26,584 bases of DNA, from NCBI GenBank assembly GCA_964587515.1, contig CAZPMO010000052.1, positions 1 to 26,584 on the forward strand. The letters are read 5' to 3'. Position numbers and translations under genes: made by a program. Source of the stretch: CAZPMO01 sp964587515. GTDB lineage: Bacteria > Pseudomonadota > Alphaproteobacteria > MPNO01. The notes beneath the pieces are model-generated. The model had not been told where the DNA came from. It saw only the letters and a program-made list of their open reading frames with translations, and did no database searches. Of this stretch, positions 1 through 9,989 are shown one piece after another; positions within the stretch are counted from its first letter, which is position 1, and the number at the start of each line of letters is the position of its first letter.

Positions 1-297
1 AAACGCGGCTCGCCGATGGTCCCTGAATTCGATGGCTCCATAGCCAACGCGTCACGGCGGCTGGCGTCCCATTGCACCCCTGGCGCGCCACCACGAGACT
101 CCAAGGATATTCGTTCAAATCCGACTTGATGTTCGTGAATATCGGGAAGATTTCGCAGTTTTTTAATGGTTCGAGCCTTTAATAAAACAGGTTTTGATTG
201 CAAATCCGATATCAATTACTTGTATTAATACATATCACCCAAGACATATAAGAACCGTTCGGACAATTATCTTAAACCCTAAGACCGGGACGACGCG
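1..297. other. Intergenic region upstream of the pentapeptide genes
   Basis: I see no convincing gene here. The first ~110 bases are GC-rich. From about 120 to 290 the sequence becomes AT-rich and looks like a promoter/leader for the gene at 298. Two short strings recur upstream of the paralogous gene at 1736: CTTTAATAAA (177-186 and 1647-1656) and GACAATTATCT (262-272 and 1692-1702). This suggests that the duplication carried its control region. A T-loop-like string at 113-122 has no flanking cloverleaf and was rejected as a tRNA. The gene that would end at the left border cannot be judged. Confidence 0.5.
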
Positions 298-1404
298 ATG
301 AACGACAAGCACCTCGCCAGCGCGCTCAAGAATCATTTGCTTTTCATCCATGGGCGCGGGGGAAAGCGCGCGAACCTGACATCGCAGAATCTTTCGCGAA
401 AGGATTTCACGGGCATCCCGCTCCGCCATCTGATCGCCCCAGGCGCTCGTTTCCGACGGTGCGTCCTGACCGGAACGGATTTCAGCTTCGCCGATCTGTT
501 CGGTGTGGATTTCCAAGGATCGGATTACCAAAAGGCGGTTTTCTTTCGTACCGACCTGCGCGGCTGTGGGTTTCATGGCGTCCGCCTGAACGGGGCCGAT
601 TTCCACGAGGCGGATTTGCGGCCCGGTACATACACCAGTAATATTTCCGGCCGGCAGACGACTGATCTTTCCGGCGCCTCGATTCGAAACGCCAATTTCG
701 GCAATGCACGCATGGACGGAGCGTACATGTCGGGCAGCAATTTCAGCGGGTCCAATTTTTCGAACGCCTCTCTGTCGGAGGTGGATTTTTCCGATGCCGA
801 TCTCGGCCAGGCGAATTTTTCAAATGCCAAGCTCAGGGGCGCCGTCCTCGCCGGCGCGAACCTGATCGGAGCGAAGCTGCGGGGTGCATCATTGTCGGGC
901 GCCGATCTTCGGGGGGTGGACCTTGACGGCATTGACCTCAGCCAGGTCGACACCAGCGATGTAAGCGTCGACCCCCCGGTCGCCCAGCCGAGCGGCGAGG
1001 TCGCGGAGATTCTTCGCCTGCACAAGCTATGGCTCGACACCGGGGGCCACAGAGGTGAACGGGCCTCGCTGTCGCGAGTCGATTTGCGTCGCATGGACCT
1101 CACCGGGGTCGATTTCAGCGCCGCGGAACTGTCGGGCGCGCTTCTCGAAGGGGCGCGCCTGAGACACTGCACCCTCGCAAAATGCGATCTGTCCGACACC
1201 GACCTTTCCGGCGCCGACCTCTCATCCGCGGATCTGAGGGGTGTAAATCTATCGGCTTCCTTCCTGAACCGGGCAAACCTCAGAAAAGCCAATCTGAGCC
1301 CTTTGGTCATTCACGATCGCGATGGCATTCCCACCGGAGAGTCGCACGCTTCCAATCTGTCAAATGCCGACTTTTCGGACTCGAACTCAATGACGCGCGT
1401 CTGA
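298..1404 (+). CDS. Pentapeptide-repeat protein, truncated by frameshift
   Basis: This frame encodes 368 residues dominated by A(D/N)LxX-type pentapeptide repeats, which in known families stack into a right-handed quadrilateral beta-helix. There are two solenoid blocks, about residues 20-215 and 250-340. Each is introduced by a similar cap: HGRGGKRANL near residue 18 and LWLDTGGHRGERASL near residue 245. A non-repeat insert LVIHDRDGIPTG follows near 335. No signal peptide or membrane segment is visible. The last eight residues (SNSMTRV and neighbours) break the repeat, and the expected continuation sits in the third frame up to 1562, so the protein has lost its last ~60 residues. The ATG at 298 has only a weak upstream GGGACG. 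Molecular role unknown; pentapeptide proteins include DNA-mimic gyrase protectors and scaffolds, but nothing here favours one of these. Confidence 0.8.
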   Translation: MNDKHLASALKNHLLFIHGRGGKRANLTSQNLSRKDFTGIPLRHLIAPGARFRRCVLTGTDFSFADLFGVDFQGSDYQKAVFFRTDLRGCGFHGVRLNGADFHEADLRPGTYTSNISGRQTTDLSGASIRNANFGNARMDGAYMSGSNFSGSNFSNASLSEVDFSDADLGQANFSNAKLRGAVLAGANLIGAKLRGASLSGADLRGVDLDGIDLSQVDTSDVSVDPPVAQPSGEVAEILRLHKLWLDTGGHRGERASLSRVDLRRMDLTGVDFSAAELSGALLEGARLRHCTLAKCDLSDTDLSGADLSSADLRGVNLSASFLNRANLRKANLSPLVIHDRDGIPTGESHASNLSNADFSDSNSMTRV

Positions 1405-1562
1405 AATGCGCCTGTATTTCCGATGCCAATTTCTCCTACGCCAAAATGATCCGCGCCAACCTTGATGGCTGCGACATGTCTACGGCCATATTCAAGGGCG
1501 CGCTGCTTCAAGGCGCGAATCTGGGAACCAACCGGGCTTCCGACACGGAATTGGCGTCCTAA
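1386..1562 (+). pseudogene. Displaced 3' end of the first pentapeptide gene
   Basis: Reading in the third frame from 1386 gives LNDARLKCACISDANFSYAK and then IRANLDGCDMS, ending with TAA at 1560-1562. It aligns residue for residue with the last ~60 residues of the downstream paralogue (LTQARLDKAQLHNADFTGAN, then IRANLTGCDMS). The upstream frame stops matching at Asp-361/Ser-362 (1378-1383). Five bases (TCGAA) separate the last good upstream codon from the first good codon here where six are needed. A single missing base at 1381-1386, most simply one C of an original AACCTC, explains the break. Restoring it gives a protein of about 421 residues, against 427 in the paralogue. It is either a real recent inactivation or a sequencing/assembly error. 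Confidence 0.8.
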
Positions 1563-1625
1563 AATTAACTCCTCGACGCGGCCGTTCCCAACCCTGATCT
1601 GGTTTGGAAAATCAGAGTTAATTCA
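1563..1625. other. Inverted repeat between the pentapeptide genes
   Basis: The nonanucleotide AATTAACTC (1563-1571) is repeated as its exact reverse complement GAGTTAATT (1615-1623). A smaller CTGAT/ATCAG pair lies inside the arms. It follows directly on the TAA that ends the displaced reading frame. With a 43-base loop and a poor T-run it is a weak terminator at best. It may instead be a protein-binding site or chance in an AT-rich spacer. Confidence 0.25.
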
Positions 1626-1646
1626 TTGATTTTTAAAGTGATATTG

Positions 1647-1702
1647 CTTTAATAAAGCACGCGAGGGTTGATCTATACGAATGGTGTGCTCGACAATTAT
1701 CT
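1647..1702 (+). promoter_or_regulatory. Candidate promoter region of the second pentapeptide gene
   Basis: An AT-rich spacer precedes the gene at 1736. It contains the small hairpin GCTTT-AAT-AAAGC (1646-1658), a possible -35 TTGATC (1668-1673), and GACAATTATCT (1692-1702), which also occurs 25 bases before the ATG of the first paralogue (262-272). TTGATC is followed after 18 bases by GACAAT. Conservation between the two copies is the main argument; the boxes match consensus poorly. Confidence 0.3.
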
Positions 1703-1735
1703 AAATGATTTATCATTCCACCTGATTGAAACGCC

Positions 1736-3019
1736 ATGCGTTCGAAGCAAAAAAAACAGGAAGACGTCGTCACGATCATCAAGGGGCATATATTGCATGT
1801 CCATGGTCGCGGTGGCGCACGGGCAAATCTCTCATCCCGAGATGTCACTGGATCAGACCTGAGCCGGATCTGCCTGAAGGATATAATTGCTCCGGGGAGC
1901 GATTTCAGCCGCTGTATTCTGCTAGCGACCGACTTCACGGGCTCCGACCTGTTCTGCGCGAAATTTGAACGCTCGGATTGCCGTCGGACCAATTTTTCCA
2001 GGGCCGACCTCAGGGGCGCTTCATTCCACGGCGCGAAACTCAGCGGCGTCAATTTCAAAGGCGCCGACCTGCGGCCGGGCAGATACGCCGGGGCAGGCTG
2101 GGGTGAGCAGCAAACAGACCTTTCGGACGCCGACATGGAATCTTCCGATTTCGGAAAAGCGAAACTTGATCGGGCCAATATGTCGGGCAGTAATTTCGCC
2201 GGGTCGAGATTCGCAGGAGCGGCGATGACTCAGGTCGATCTCTCCGATGCCGATCTCTCCGGCGTCGACCTGACGAACACTAATCTCAAGGGCGCCGTTC
2301 TCGCGGGCGCAAATCTCAACGGCGCCGACCTTCGCGGCGCCTCGCTGACCGAAGCGGATCTCAGGGGCGTCGATCTCGGCGATATCGATCTCAGCCAGAC
2401 GAATACCAATCATGCGACGGTCGACGCGGAGGTAAGCGAGCCGGACAACCGCATCTCACTCGTCCTGAAGCAGCACCAGCTTTGGCTGGAGACCGGCGGC
2501 GCGAAAGGCTCGCGCGCGATTTTATCAGGACTCGATTTGCGAAATTTAAACCTCTCCAATACCGATTTCAGCGCCGCCGAGCTCGTTGGCGCGCGCTTGT
2601 CGGGGGCCAGGTTGCGCGGTTGCACGATGGCGAAGTGCGATCTTACTGAAATTGACCTGTCGGGCGCCGACCTTGCGGGCGCCGATCTCCGGGCCGTCAA
2701 CTTAACGAGCGCCAAGTTGCGAAAAGCGAATTTTCGAAAGGCCAATCTCGGTCAACTGGTCATACATGATAAGGACGGCAAACCCGCGGGAAACGCCTTC
2801 TCATCCGATCTGACAGCGGCCGATTTTACGCAAGCCACGCTGACGCAGGCGCGTCTTGACAAAGCGCAGCTTCACAATGCCGACTTTACCGGTGCCAATC
2901 TCATACGCGCCAATCTTACAGGCTGCGATATGTCCGTCGCTGAGTTCAAGGATGCCCAGCTTTTCGGCGCCAAGGATCCCGACGGAATAGTCATAGAACC
3001 CCAAAAGAAAACCTCCTGA
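1736..3019 (+). CDS. Pentapeptide-repeat protein, intact paralogue
   Basis: This 427-residue protein is the intact tandem copy of the preceding gene, with clear identity along the whole length. A short basic N-terminus is followed by the cap HGRGGARANL, then a first solenoid of roughly 35 pentapeptides (about residues 25-225). A linker carries LWLETGGAKGSRA near 250, followed by a second solenoid, the insert LVIHDKDGKPAG near 345, and a final run of repeats. Phe or Leu at the central position and Ala or small residues before it fit the beta-helix fold. There is no signal peptide, transmembrane segment or extra enzymatic domain, so a cytosolic structural, protein-binding or DNA-mimic role is possible, but the sequence does not decide. 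The start ATG has no strong Shine-Dalgarno. The gene ends 27 bases before the convergent small gene. Confidence 0.85.
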   Translation: MRSKQKKQEDVVTIIKGHILHVHGRGGARANLSSRDVTGSDLSRICLKDIIAPGSDFSRCILLATDFTGSDLFCAKFERSDCRRTNFSRADLRGASFHGAKLSGVNFKGADLRPGRYAGAGWGEQQTDLSDADMESSDFGKAKLDRANMSGSNFAGSRFAGAAMTQVDLSDADLSGVDLTNTNLKGAVLAGANLNGADLRGASLTEADLRGVDLGDIDLSQTNTNHATVDAEVSEPDNRISLVLKQHQLWLETGGAKGSRAILSGLDLRNLNLSNTDFSAAELVGARLSGARLRGCTMAKCDLTEIDLSGADLAGADLRAVNLTSAKLRKANFRKANLGQLVIHDKDGKPAGNAFSSDLTAADFTQATLTQARLDKAQLHNADFTGANLIRANLTGCDMSVAEFKDAQLFGAKDPDGIVIEPQKKTS

Positions 3020-3046
3020 CGGGGTCTTTCGCGGGGTGAAGGCGTA

Positions 3047-3301
3047 TCAGCCTTCCAGATCGATAAAGCGTTTCTTCAGCGCCCGCGCGAAACCCAACGG
3101 GTTTTCACGCGGGTTCGCCTCGCGCGCCGCATCGCGAAAATCGGCGCGGGCCGCCGTGACCGTGGGCCTCGCCTTGTCGGCAACCGCGCGGGCTCGCGGC
3201 TTGACCTCGCGCTCAAGGATATCCGCCGCTTTTTCCTGAACACGCGGATCGCCCGCCGCGCGCCGCGTGGCCTCCATCAATATTCGGCGAAGAAACGGCA
3301 T
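3047..3301 (-). CDS. Small conserved hypothetical protein downstream of ssb
   Basis: An 84-residue, strongly charged, probably all-helical protein with no signal peptide or membrane segment. The MPFLRRILMEATRRAAGDPR start and the alternating Arg/Ala/Glu composition resemble small uncharacterised proteins I recall from alphaproteobacteria, but I cannot name a domain. It starts 15 bases after the ssb stop codon in the same direction, so it is very likely co-transcribed with ssb. Codon use matches the neighbours. Function unknown; a link to single-strand DNA metabolism would be inference from position only. Confidence 0.6.
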   Translation of the reverse strand: MPFLRRILMEATRRAAGDPRVQEKAADILEREVKPRARAVADKARPTVTAARADFRDAAREANPRENPLGFARALKKRFIDLEG

Positions 3302-3316
3302 GATCGGCCGAAAATG

Positions 3317-3778
3317 CTAGAATGGAATCTCGTCGTCGAGATCGTCGCCACCGGCCGAACTCATCGCCGGCGCGGGCTGGGCGCTGCCCCCGCCATAACC
3401 GCCCTCGGCCCCGGCACCCGAATCGGCCCGGGAATCCAGCATCGTCAGCGCCGAGCGAAAACGCTGCAACACGACTTCGGTGGTGTACTTCTCGACACCC
3501 GACTGGTCGGTCCATTTGCGGGTCTGGAGCTGGCCTTCGAGATAAACCTTCGAGCCCTTTCGTAGATATTTCTGCGCGACCTCGCCAAGCTTTTCATCGA
3601 AGATCACGACGCGGTGCCATTCCGTGCGCTCGCGGCGTTCGCCCGAAGAACGATCGCGCCATTGTTCGGATGTCGCCAGCGACATGTTGACGATGGGATT
3701 GCCGTCCTGAGTGTGGCGCACTTCGGGATCTCGCCCGAGATTGCCGATCAGGATCACCTTGTTGACGCTGCCTGCCAT
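3317..3778 (-). CDS. ssb: Single-stranded DNA-binding protein
   Basis: A 153-residue bacterial SSB. It coats single-stranded DNA during replication, recombination and repair and recruits partner proteins. The OB-fold occupies about residues 1-108 and starts with the typical NKVILIGNLGRDPEVR; EWHRVVIFDEKLGEVAQKYL and KGSKVYLEGQLQTRKW follow in family order. A Gly/Ser/Ala-rich flexible linker (about 115-143) leads to the acidic partner-binding tip DDEIPF at the very C-terminus. Length is normal. The ATG at 3778 is supported by the conserved N-terminus. No alphaproteobacterial LexA box (GTTC-N7-GTTC) is visible upstream. A TATGAT-like -10 (reverse complement of 3814-3819) lies about 35 bases before the start and has only a poor -35. 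Confidence 0.97.
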   Translation of the reverse strand: MAGSVNKVILIGNLGRDPEVRHTQDGNPIVNMSLATSEQWRDRSSGERRERTEWHRVVIFDEKLGEVAQKYLRKGSKVYLEGQLQTRKWTDQSGVEKYTTEVVLQRFRSALTMLDSRADSGAGAEGGYGGGSAQPAPAMSSAGGDDLDDEIPF

Positions 3779-3869
3779 GCCCTGTCCCCACGAATATTCT
3801 GAAACGAGGGACGATCATACCCGATTTAACGCGGCTCGCCAGCGCCTATGATGTGGACAGAATCCCGAT

Positions 3870-3905
3870 CAAAAGAAAAGCGACGGCTCAAAATAGAGCC
3901 GTCGC
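3870..3905 (-). terminator. Rho-independent terminator, minus strand
   Basis: The arms GCGACGGCTC (3880-3889) and GAGCCGTCGC (3896-3905) form a perfect 10-bp GC-rich stem with a six-base loop. On the minus strand the stem is followed by TTTTCTTTT (3871-3879). It lies about 200 bases beyond the stop of the dehydrogenase gene and about 90 bases before the ssb start. It therefore ends either a long 3' UTR or, more likely, a separate small RNA. Confidence 0.8.
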
Positions 3906-4050
3906 CAATCCAGATCCTGCGAGACCGATACAAACAAGCAAGTTGGTGGCCGGTGACGCGCGGCACACACAATGGAGTAAGCAACCGGATAACCCCGTAC
4001 CGCCACCGGCCAGAAATCAATCTGCCCTAATTGGATTAAGGCCCGGTTGC
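3872..4050 (-). ncRNA. Candidate structured small RNA
   Basis: No protein is convincing here, yet the minus strand contains nested pairings ending in a strong terminator. Helix 1 pairs 4004-4012 with 3947-3955 (9 bp, TGGCCGGTG/CACCGGCCA). Helix 2 stacks directly on it, pairing 3997-4003 with 3960-3966 (7 bp, one G-U), with a four-base bulge on the 3' side. The 30-base apical loop contains CCGGTTGC (3981-3988), exactly complementary to GCAACCGG (4043-4050) upstream of helix 1, so a pseudoknot or an alternative fold is possible. The terminator stem (3880-3905) closes the 3' end. I cannot match it to SRP RNA, tmRNA, 6S RNA or RNase P RNA. The 5' end is uncertain and no good promoter was identified. 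Confidence 0.4.
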
Positions 4051-4101
4051 GATTAATGGTGAATTCGATTTTAACCTTGTTTTTTCCCTGTTTTTTGGGG
4101 T

Positions 4102-5055
4102 TCAGGGGTCTATGACCCCGGTCGGCGCGCCATCGAGCCAGGCCTGGATATTGTCCACCATGCCGCCATAAAACCCCTGGTAGTTTTCAACGCTGACATA
4201 TCCCAAATGAGGGGTGATGACGGTATTTTCGAGCCGCCGGAAGGGATGATCGAGCGGCAGCGGCTCCACGTCGTAGACATCCAGCGCGGCGCCGGCGATG
4301 GCCTCGCGTTCAAGCACATCGATCAGCGCCGCCTCGTTGACGATCGGCCCGCGAGAGGTATTCACGAAATAGGCGCTCGACTTCATGCGCGCCAGATCTT
4401 CGGCCTGGACGAGGCCGCGCGTGCGATCGCCCAAAATCAGATGAACGGACAACACGTCGGCGCGTTCGAACAGCTCCTGTTTGTTGACCAGCTCGGCGCC
4501 GATCTCGGCGCAGCGTTCGGCGGTGAGGTTCTGGCTCCAGGCGATCACGTCCATCCCGAACGCCTTGCCGACCGTCGCGACCTGGCCGCCCAGCCGGCCC
4601 AACCCCAATATGGCGAGCGTCTTGCCGTGCATCCCGTAGCCGATGGTGCGCTGCCATGACCCCAGCCGCGTCGAGCGATCCTCCAGCGGGATGAAGCGCG
4701 CGAGGCCCAGGATCAGGCCCCAGGTCAGTTCCGACGTGGGCGTCCCCAGCGACGGCGAGCCGCATACCGTCACATTGTTGTCGGCGGCGGCGGCCACATC
4801 GATGGAGAAATTGCGCATGCCGCTGGTCAGCAGCAATTCGAGCCGGGGCAGCTTTTCGAACAATGTGCGCGGAAAAGGCGTGCGCTCGCGCATGATGCAG
4901 ATGATCTCGAACCCTTCGAGCCGCCGAGCGAGTTCATCCTCGCTGGCCACATGGTCCTTGAAGACCGTGACCTCCACGTCCCCCTCCAGCGAACCCCAAT
5001 CCGCCATTTGGAGCGCGCATTCCTGATAGTCGTCGATAATCGCGCAGCGTTTCAT
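4102..5055 (-). CDS. D-2-hydroxyacid dehydrogenase family protein
   Basis: A 317-residue NAD(P)-dependent D-2-hydroxyacid dehydrogenase, a family that reversibly reduces 2-keto acids to D-2-hydroxy acids; the substrate cannot be told from sequence. The Rossmann loop GLGRLG lies at residues 151-156. Catalytic residues are in their usual contexts: Arg235 in VNTSRG, Glu264 in DVYDVEPLP and His283 in TPHLGY. The open frame extends upstream to 5163, but MKRCAIIDDYQ at 5055 is preceded by a strong GGGGAGGAAAAC ribosome site, so I start there. It is divergent from the amidohydrolase gene 137 bases away, suggesting a shared control region. A stem GGGGTC-TAT-GACCCC overlaps the final codons but lacks a T-run. 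Confidence 0.9.
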   Translation of the reverse strand: MKRCAIIDDYQECALQMADWGSLEGDVEVTVFKDHVASEDELARRLEGFEIICIMRERTPFPRTLFEKLPRLELLLTSGMRNFSIDVAAAADNNVTVCGSPSLGTPTSELTWGLILGLARFIPLEDRSTRLGSWQRTIGYGMHGKTLAILGLGRLGGQVATVGKAFGMDVIAWSQNLTAERCAEIGAELVNKQELFERADVLSVHLILGDRTRGLVQAEDLARMKSSAYFVNTSRGPIVNEAALIDVLEREAIAGAALDVYDVEPLPLDHPFRRLENTVITPHLGYVSVENYQGFYGGMVDNIQAWLDGAPTGVIDP

Positions 5056-5192
5056 GTTTTCCTCCCCTGCCTGACCGCGCCATGATGCTGGCTTTGCGCG
5101 GACGAGACAACGGAATTGGCGCGACTTCACCCATTTGCGAACGCCCGCCTCGCCGCGTAGCATGACCGGCCACGAAACGCGGGAGGCGGCCC

Positions 5193-6119
5193 ATGATCAT
5201 CGACAGCCATGTGCATATCTGGAGTTATCCGGTCTTGGCCGATCTTGACGACAAGATCAGGACCACCGAGGATCTGGTCAGCTTCCGGGCGCGGTATCCT
5301 GATCTCTACGACCGGACCCTGACCGAGGACCCGGTGGACAATTCCGACATGCTGGTCGCCCATATGGACGAAGCCGGCATCGACCGGGCCCTGATCCAGG
5401 CTCGGCCCGGCGCGGTGACAAACGACCAGGTCGCCGAATCGGTGCGCCGCCACCCCGACCGGCTCTATGGGCTGATGCGTATCGGCCACGATCAGGAAGC
5501 CGCCTATGAGTATCTCGAAGACCCCAGCCCGGTGCGCGACGGCGCCGCGGCGGAGGTCGCGCACTGCATCGGCGATCTCGGCATGAAGGGCCTGGGCGAA
5601 ATATTCGTCCGCGCCATGACCGCCGAGGTCGATCCCGAAGCCATCGCCCGCGATCTTTCGCCGATGATGGACGCGGTGCGTGAATACGACGTGCCGGTCC
5701 AGTTTCCCACCGCGTGGTCGCAGTTTCCCGGCGGCCTGTTCTACGGCAATCCGATCTGGGCCGACGAAGTCGCGTGCCGCTATCCCGAGGTGCCCATCAT
5801 CCTGACAAAGATGGGGCGCAGTCTGGTGACCTATTTCGAGCCCTGCCTCGCGGTCGCCATGCGCAACACCAACATCTATTTCGACGTGGTCGGCACCTCG
5901 CCCGAGCATCTGCGGCAGGCCATTGGCGCCATCGGCTCGGAGCGCATCCTGTTCGGCACCGACTGGTCGGCGACGTGGCGCTATGTGCGCGACCCGCACG
6001 ACCTCTACACGCTGCGCCTTAAGGTGCTGGACGACGCCGGCGTCACCGGCGAGGAACGCGAGAACATCCTGTGGCGCAACGCGGTGCGCCTGTTCAAGCT
6101 GGACGAATTGACGAATTGA
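5193..6119 (+). CDS. Amidohydrolase-2 family protein with altered metal site
   Basis: A 308-residue protein of the TIM-barrel amidohydrolase-2 family (members include LigI-type lactone hydrolases and decarboxylases). The N-terminal DSHVHIW motif (residues 4-10) supplies two possible metal-binding His residues, and GTDWS near 255-259 holds the conserved barrel-end Asp. In the two other strands that usually give His ligands or catalytic residues, this protein reads VQFPT (169-173), where relatives often have IHT, and LTKMGR (204-209), where relatives often have a His-x-Gly pattern. The ATG follows GGGAGGCGGCCC, a good ribosome site. It ends three bases before the convergent dioxygenase gene. 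The substrate is unknown; the dehydrogenase and dioxygenase neighbours suggest catabolism of a small organic acid or lactone. Confidence 0.85.
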   Translation: MIIDSHVHIWSYPVLADLDDKIRTTEDLVSFRARYPDLYDRTLTEDPVDNSDMLVAHMDEAGIDRALIQARPGAVTNDQVAESVRRHPDRLYGLMRIGHDQEAAYEYLEDPSPVRDGAAAEVAHCIGDLGMKGLGEIFVRAMTAEVDPEAIARDLSPMMDAVREYDVPVQFPTAWSQFPGGLFYGNPIWADEVACRYPEVPIILTKMGRSLVTYFEPCLAVAMRNTNIYFDVVGTSPEHLRQAIGAIGSERILFGTDWSATWRYVRDPHDLYTLRLKVLDDAGVTGEERENILWRNAVRLFKLDELTN

Positions 6120-6122
6120 TAT

Positions 6123-7001
6123 TCAGACCGGCCTGCCGCCCTTGATGGTGACCCGGTGCATGGTGCGGCGCTGGGGGTAGTAGTCGTTGGCGGCGTAATG
6201 CTGGGTCGAGGCGTTGTCCCAGAAGGCGATGGTGTGCTTTTCCCAGCGCAGGCGGAACTGATATTCGGCGATATTCGCCAGCCCCGACAGGAAATCGAGC
6301 AGCGCGCGGCTTTCATCGTCGCGCATCCCCTTGATGGCGATGGTGAACTGGGGATTGACGAACAGCGCCTTCTCGCCGCTGACCGGATGGGTGCGCACCA
6401 CCGGATGGGTCGGATTGGGATAGCGCTCCTCCATATCGGCCAGCTTTTCGTGACGCTGGCGCGGCGGCAAATCATCGAATTTGTGGCGAAAATTCGCGAA
6501 ATCATGGACCGCCTCCAACCCCGAAAGAAAACTCCGCATGTGGTCGCTCAGCCCCTCATACACCGCGCACATATCGGCCCACAGCGTATCGCCGCCGGCC
6601 GGCGGAATCTCGACGCAGCGCAGGATCGAGCCCATCGGCGGCTCGGCCCGGAATGTCTCGTCGGAATGCCAGCAATCGGTGGAAAAAACCGGATTGTCGG
6701 CATGATTGTCGAGCAGGATGATTTCCGGCAATTCCTCCAGATGAGGCACCACGGGATGGGTGGTGACCTCGCCGAACCTGCGTCCGAAGTCGAGCTGCTG
6801 GGCCGGGGTAATATCCTGGTCGCGGAAGAAGATCATCCTGTGGGCCACCAGCGCGGCGCGAATCGCCTCGATCGTCGCGTCATCCAACGGCCGGGACAAG
6901 TCGACGCCGTGGATTTCCGCGCCGAGGGTCGCGCCACGGCGAACCACGTCGATGAGATCGCTTTCGGTTTCGGCGCGAGGCCGTTGCGCGGTCTGAACCA
7001 T
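6123..7001 (-). CDS. TauD/TfdA family 2-oxoglutarate/Fe(II) dioxygenase
   Basis: A 292-residue member of the taurine/2,4-D dioxygenase family, which couples decarboxylation of 2-oxoglutarate to substrate hydroxylation. The Fe(II) facial triad is intact: His112 and Asp114 in CWHSDETF and His268 in WDNASTQHYA. Arg283 in MHRVTI is the expected 2-oxoglutarate carboxylate ligand. The N-terminal GAEIHGVDLSRPLDD is also typical. The start is supported by AGGAGGAAG just upstream. Taurine, alkyl sulfonates, aryloxyalkanoates or other acids are all possible substrates; no sulfonate transporter accompanies it here. It converges on the amidohydrolase gene with a three-base gap and is divergent from uvrA. 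Confidence 0.92.
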   Translation of the reverse strand: MVQTAQRPRAETESDLIDVVRRGATLGAEIHGVDLSRPLDDATIEAIRAALVAHRMIFFRDQDITPAQQLDFGRRFGEVTTHPVVPHLEELPEIILLDNHADNPVFSTDCWHSDETFRAEPPMGSILRCVEIPPAGGDTLWADMCAVYEGLSDHMRSFLSGLEAVHDFANFRHKFDDLPPRQRHEKLADMEERYPNPTHPVVRTHPVSGEKALFVNPQFTIAIKGMRDDESRALLDFLSGLANIAEYQFRLRWEKHTIAFWDNASTQHYAANDYYPQRRTMHRVTIKGGRPV

Positions 7002-7130
7002 GGCACTTCCTCCTGGCCCGATTGTAATGACGGCGAATTCCCGCGCAATGCCTCAAACGAGTCGCCTTCGCCCACCCAAAACGGATATTATTCGTAAGAG
7101 GGCGCACCGCCCCAATGACAGCCGGAACCC

Positions 7131-9985
<2,855 letters not shown>

Positions 9986-9989
<4 letters not shown>

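Noticed and set aside
113..122. tRNA T-loop-like string GTTCAAATCC
   Set aside because: The flanks do not form a T-stem and no acceptor, D or anticodon arm can be built around it.
573..1310. 245-codon minus-strand open frame inside the first pentapeptide gene
   Set aside because: It is the antisense shadow of pentapeptide repeats, whose regular codons avoid stops on the other strand; composition is Arg/Ser/Pro-rich with no motif and no ribosome site. The same applies to the long antisense frames in the second copy.
3828..3840. 13-base match AACGCGGCTCGCC to the window start (2-14)
   Set aside because: A single short GC-rich match in 26 kb of biased DNA is expected by chance and there is no flanking similarity, so it is not called a direct repeat or attachment site.
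4083..4119. Hairpin-like GGGGTC/GACCCC and CCCTG/CAGGG strings at the end of the dehydrogenase gene
   Set aside because: On the minus strand the stems are followed by A-rich, not T-rich, sequence, so they are not a terminator for that gene.
5127..5999. 290-codon minus-strand frame opposite the amidohydrolase gene
   Set aside because: The plus-strand protein has clear family motifs; the antisense frame has a low-complexity His/Asp/Gly composition and overlaps it almost fully.
7002..7130. SOS (LexA) box before uvrA, and likewise before ssb
   Set aside because: Neither GTTC-N7-GTTC nor its reverse complement is visible in either spacer, although such boxes are expected for these genes in alphaproteobacteria.
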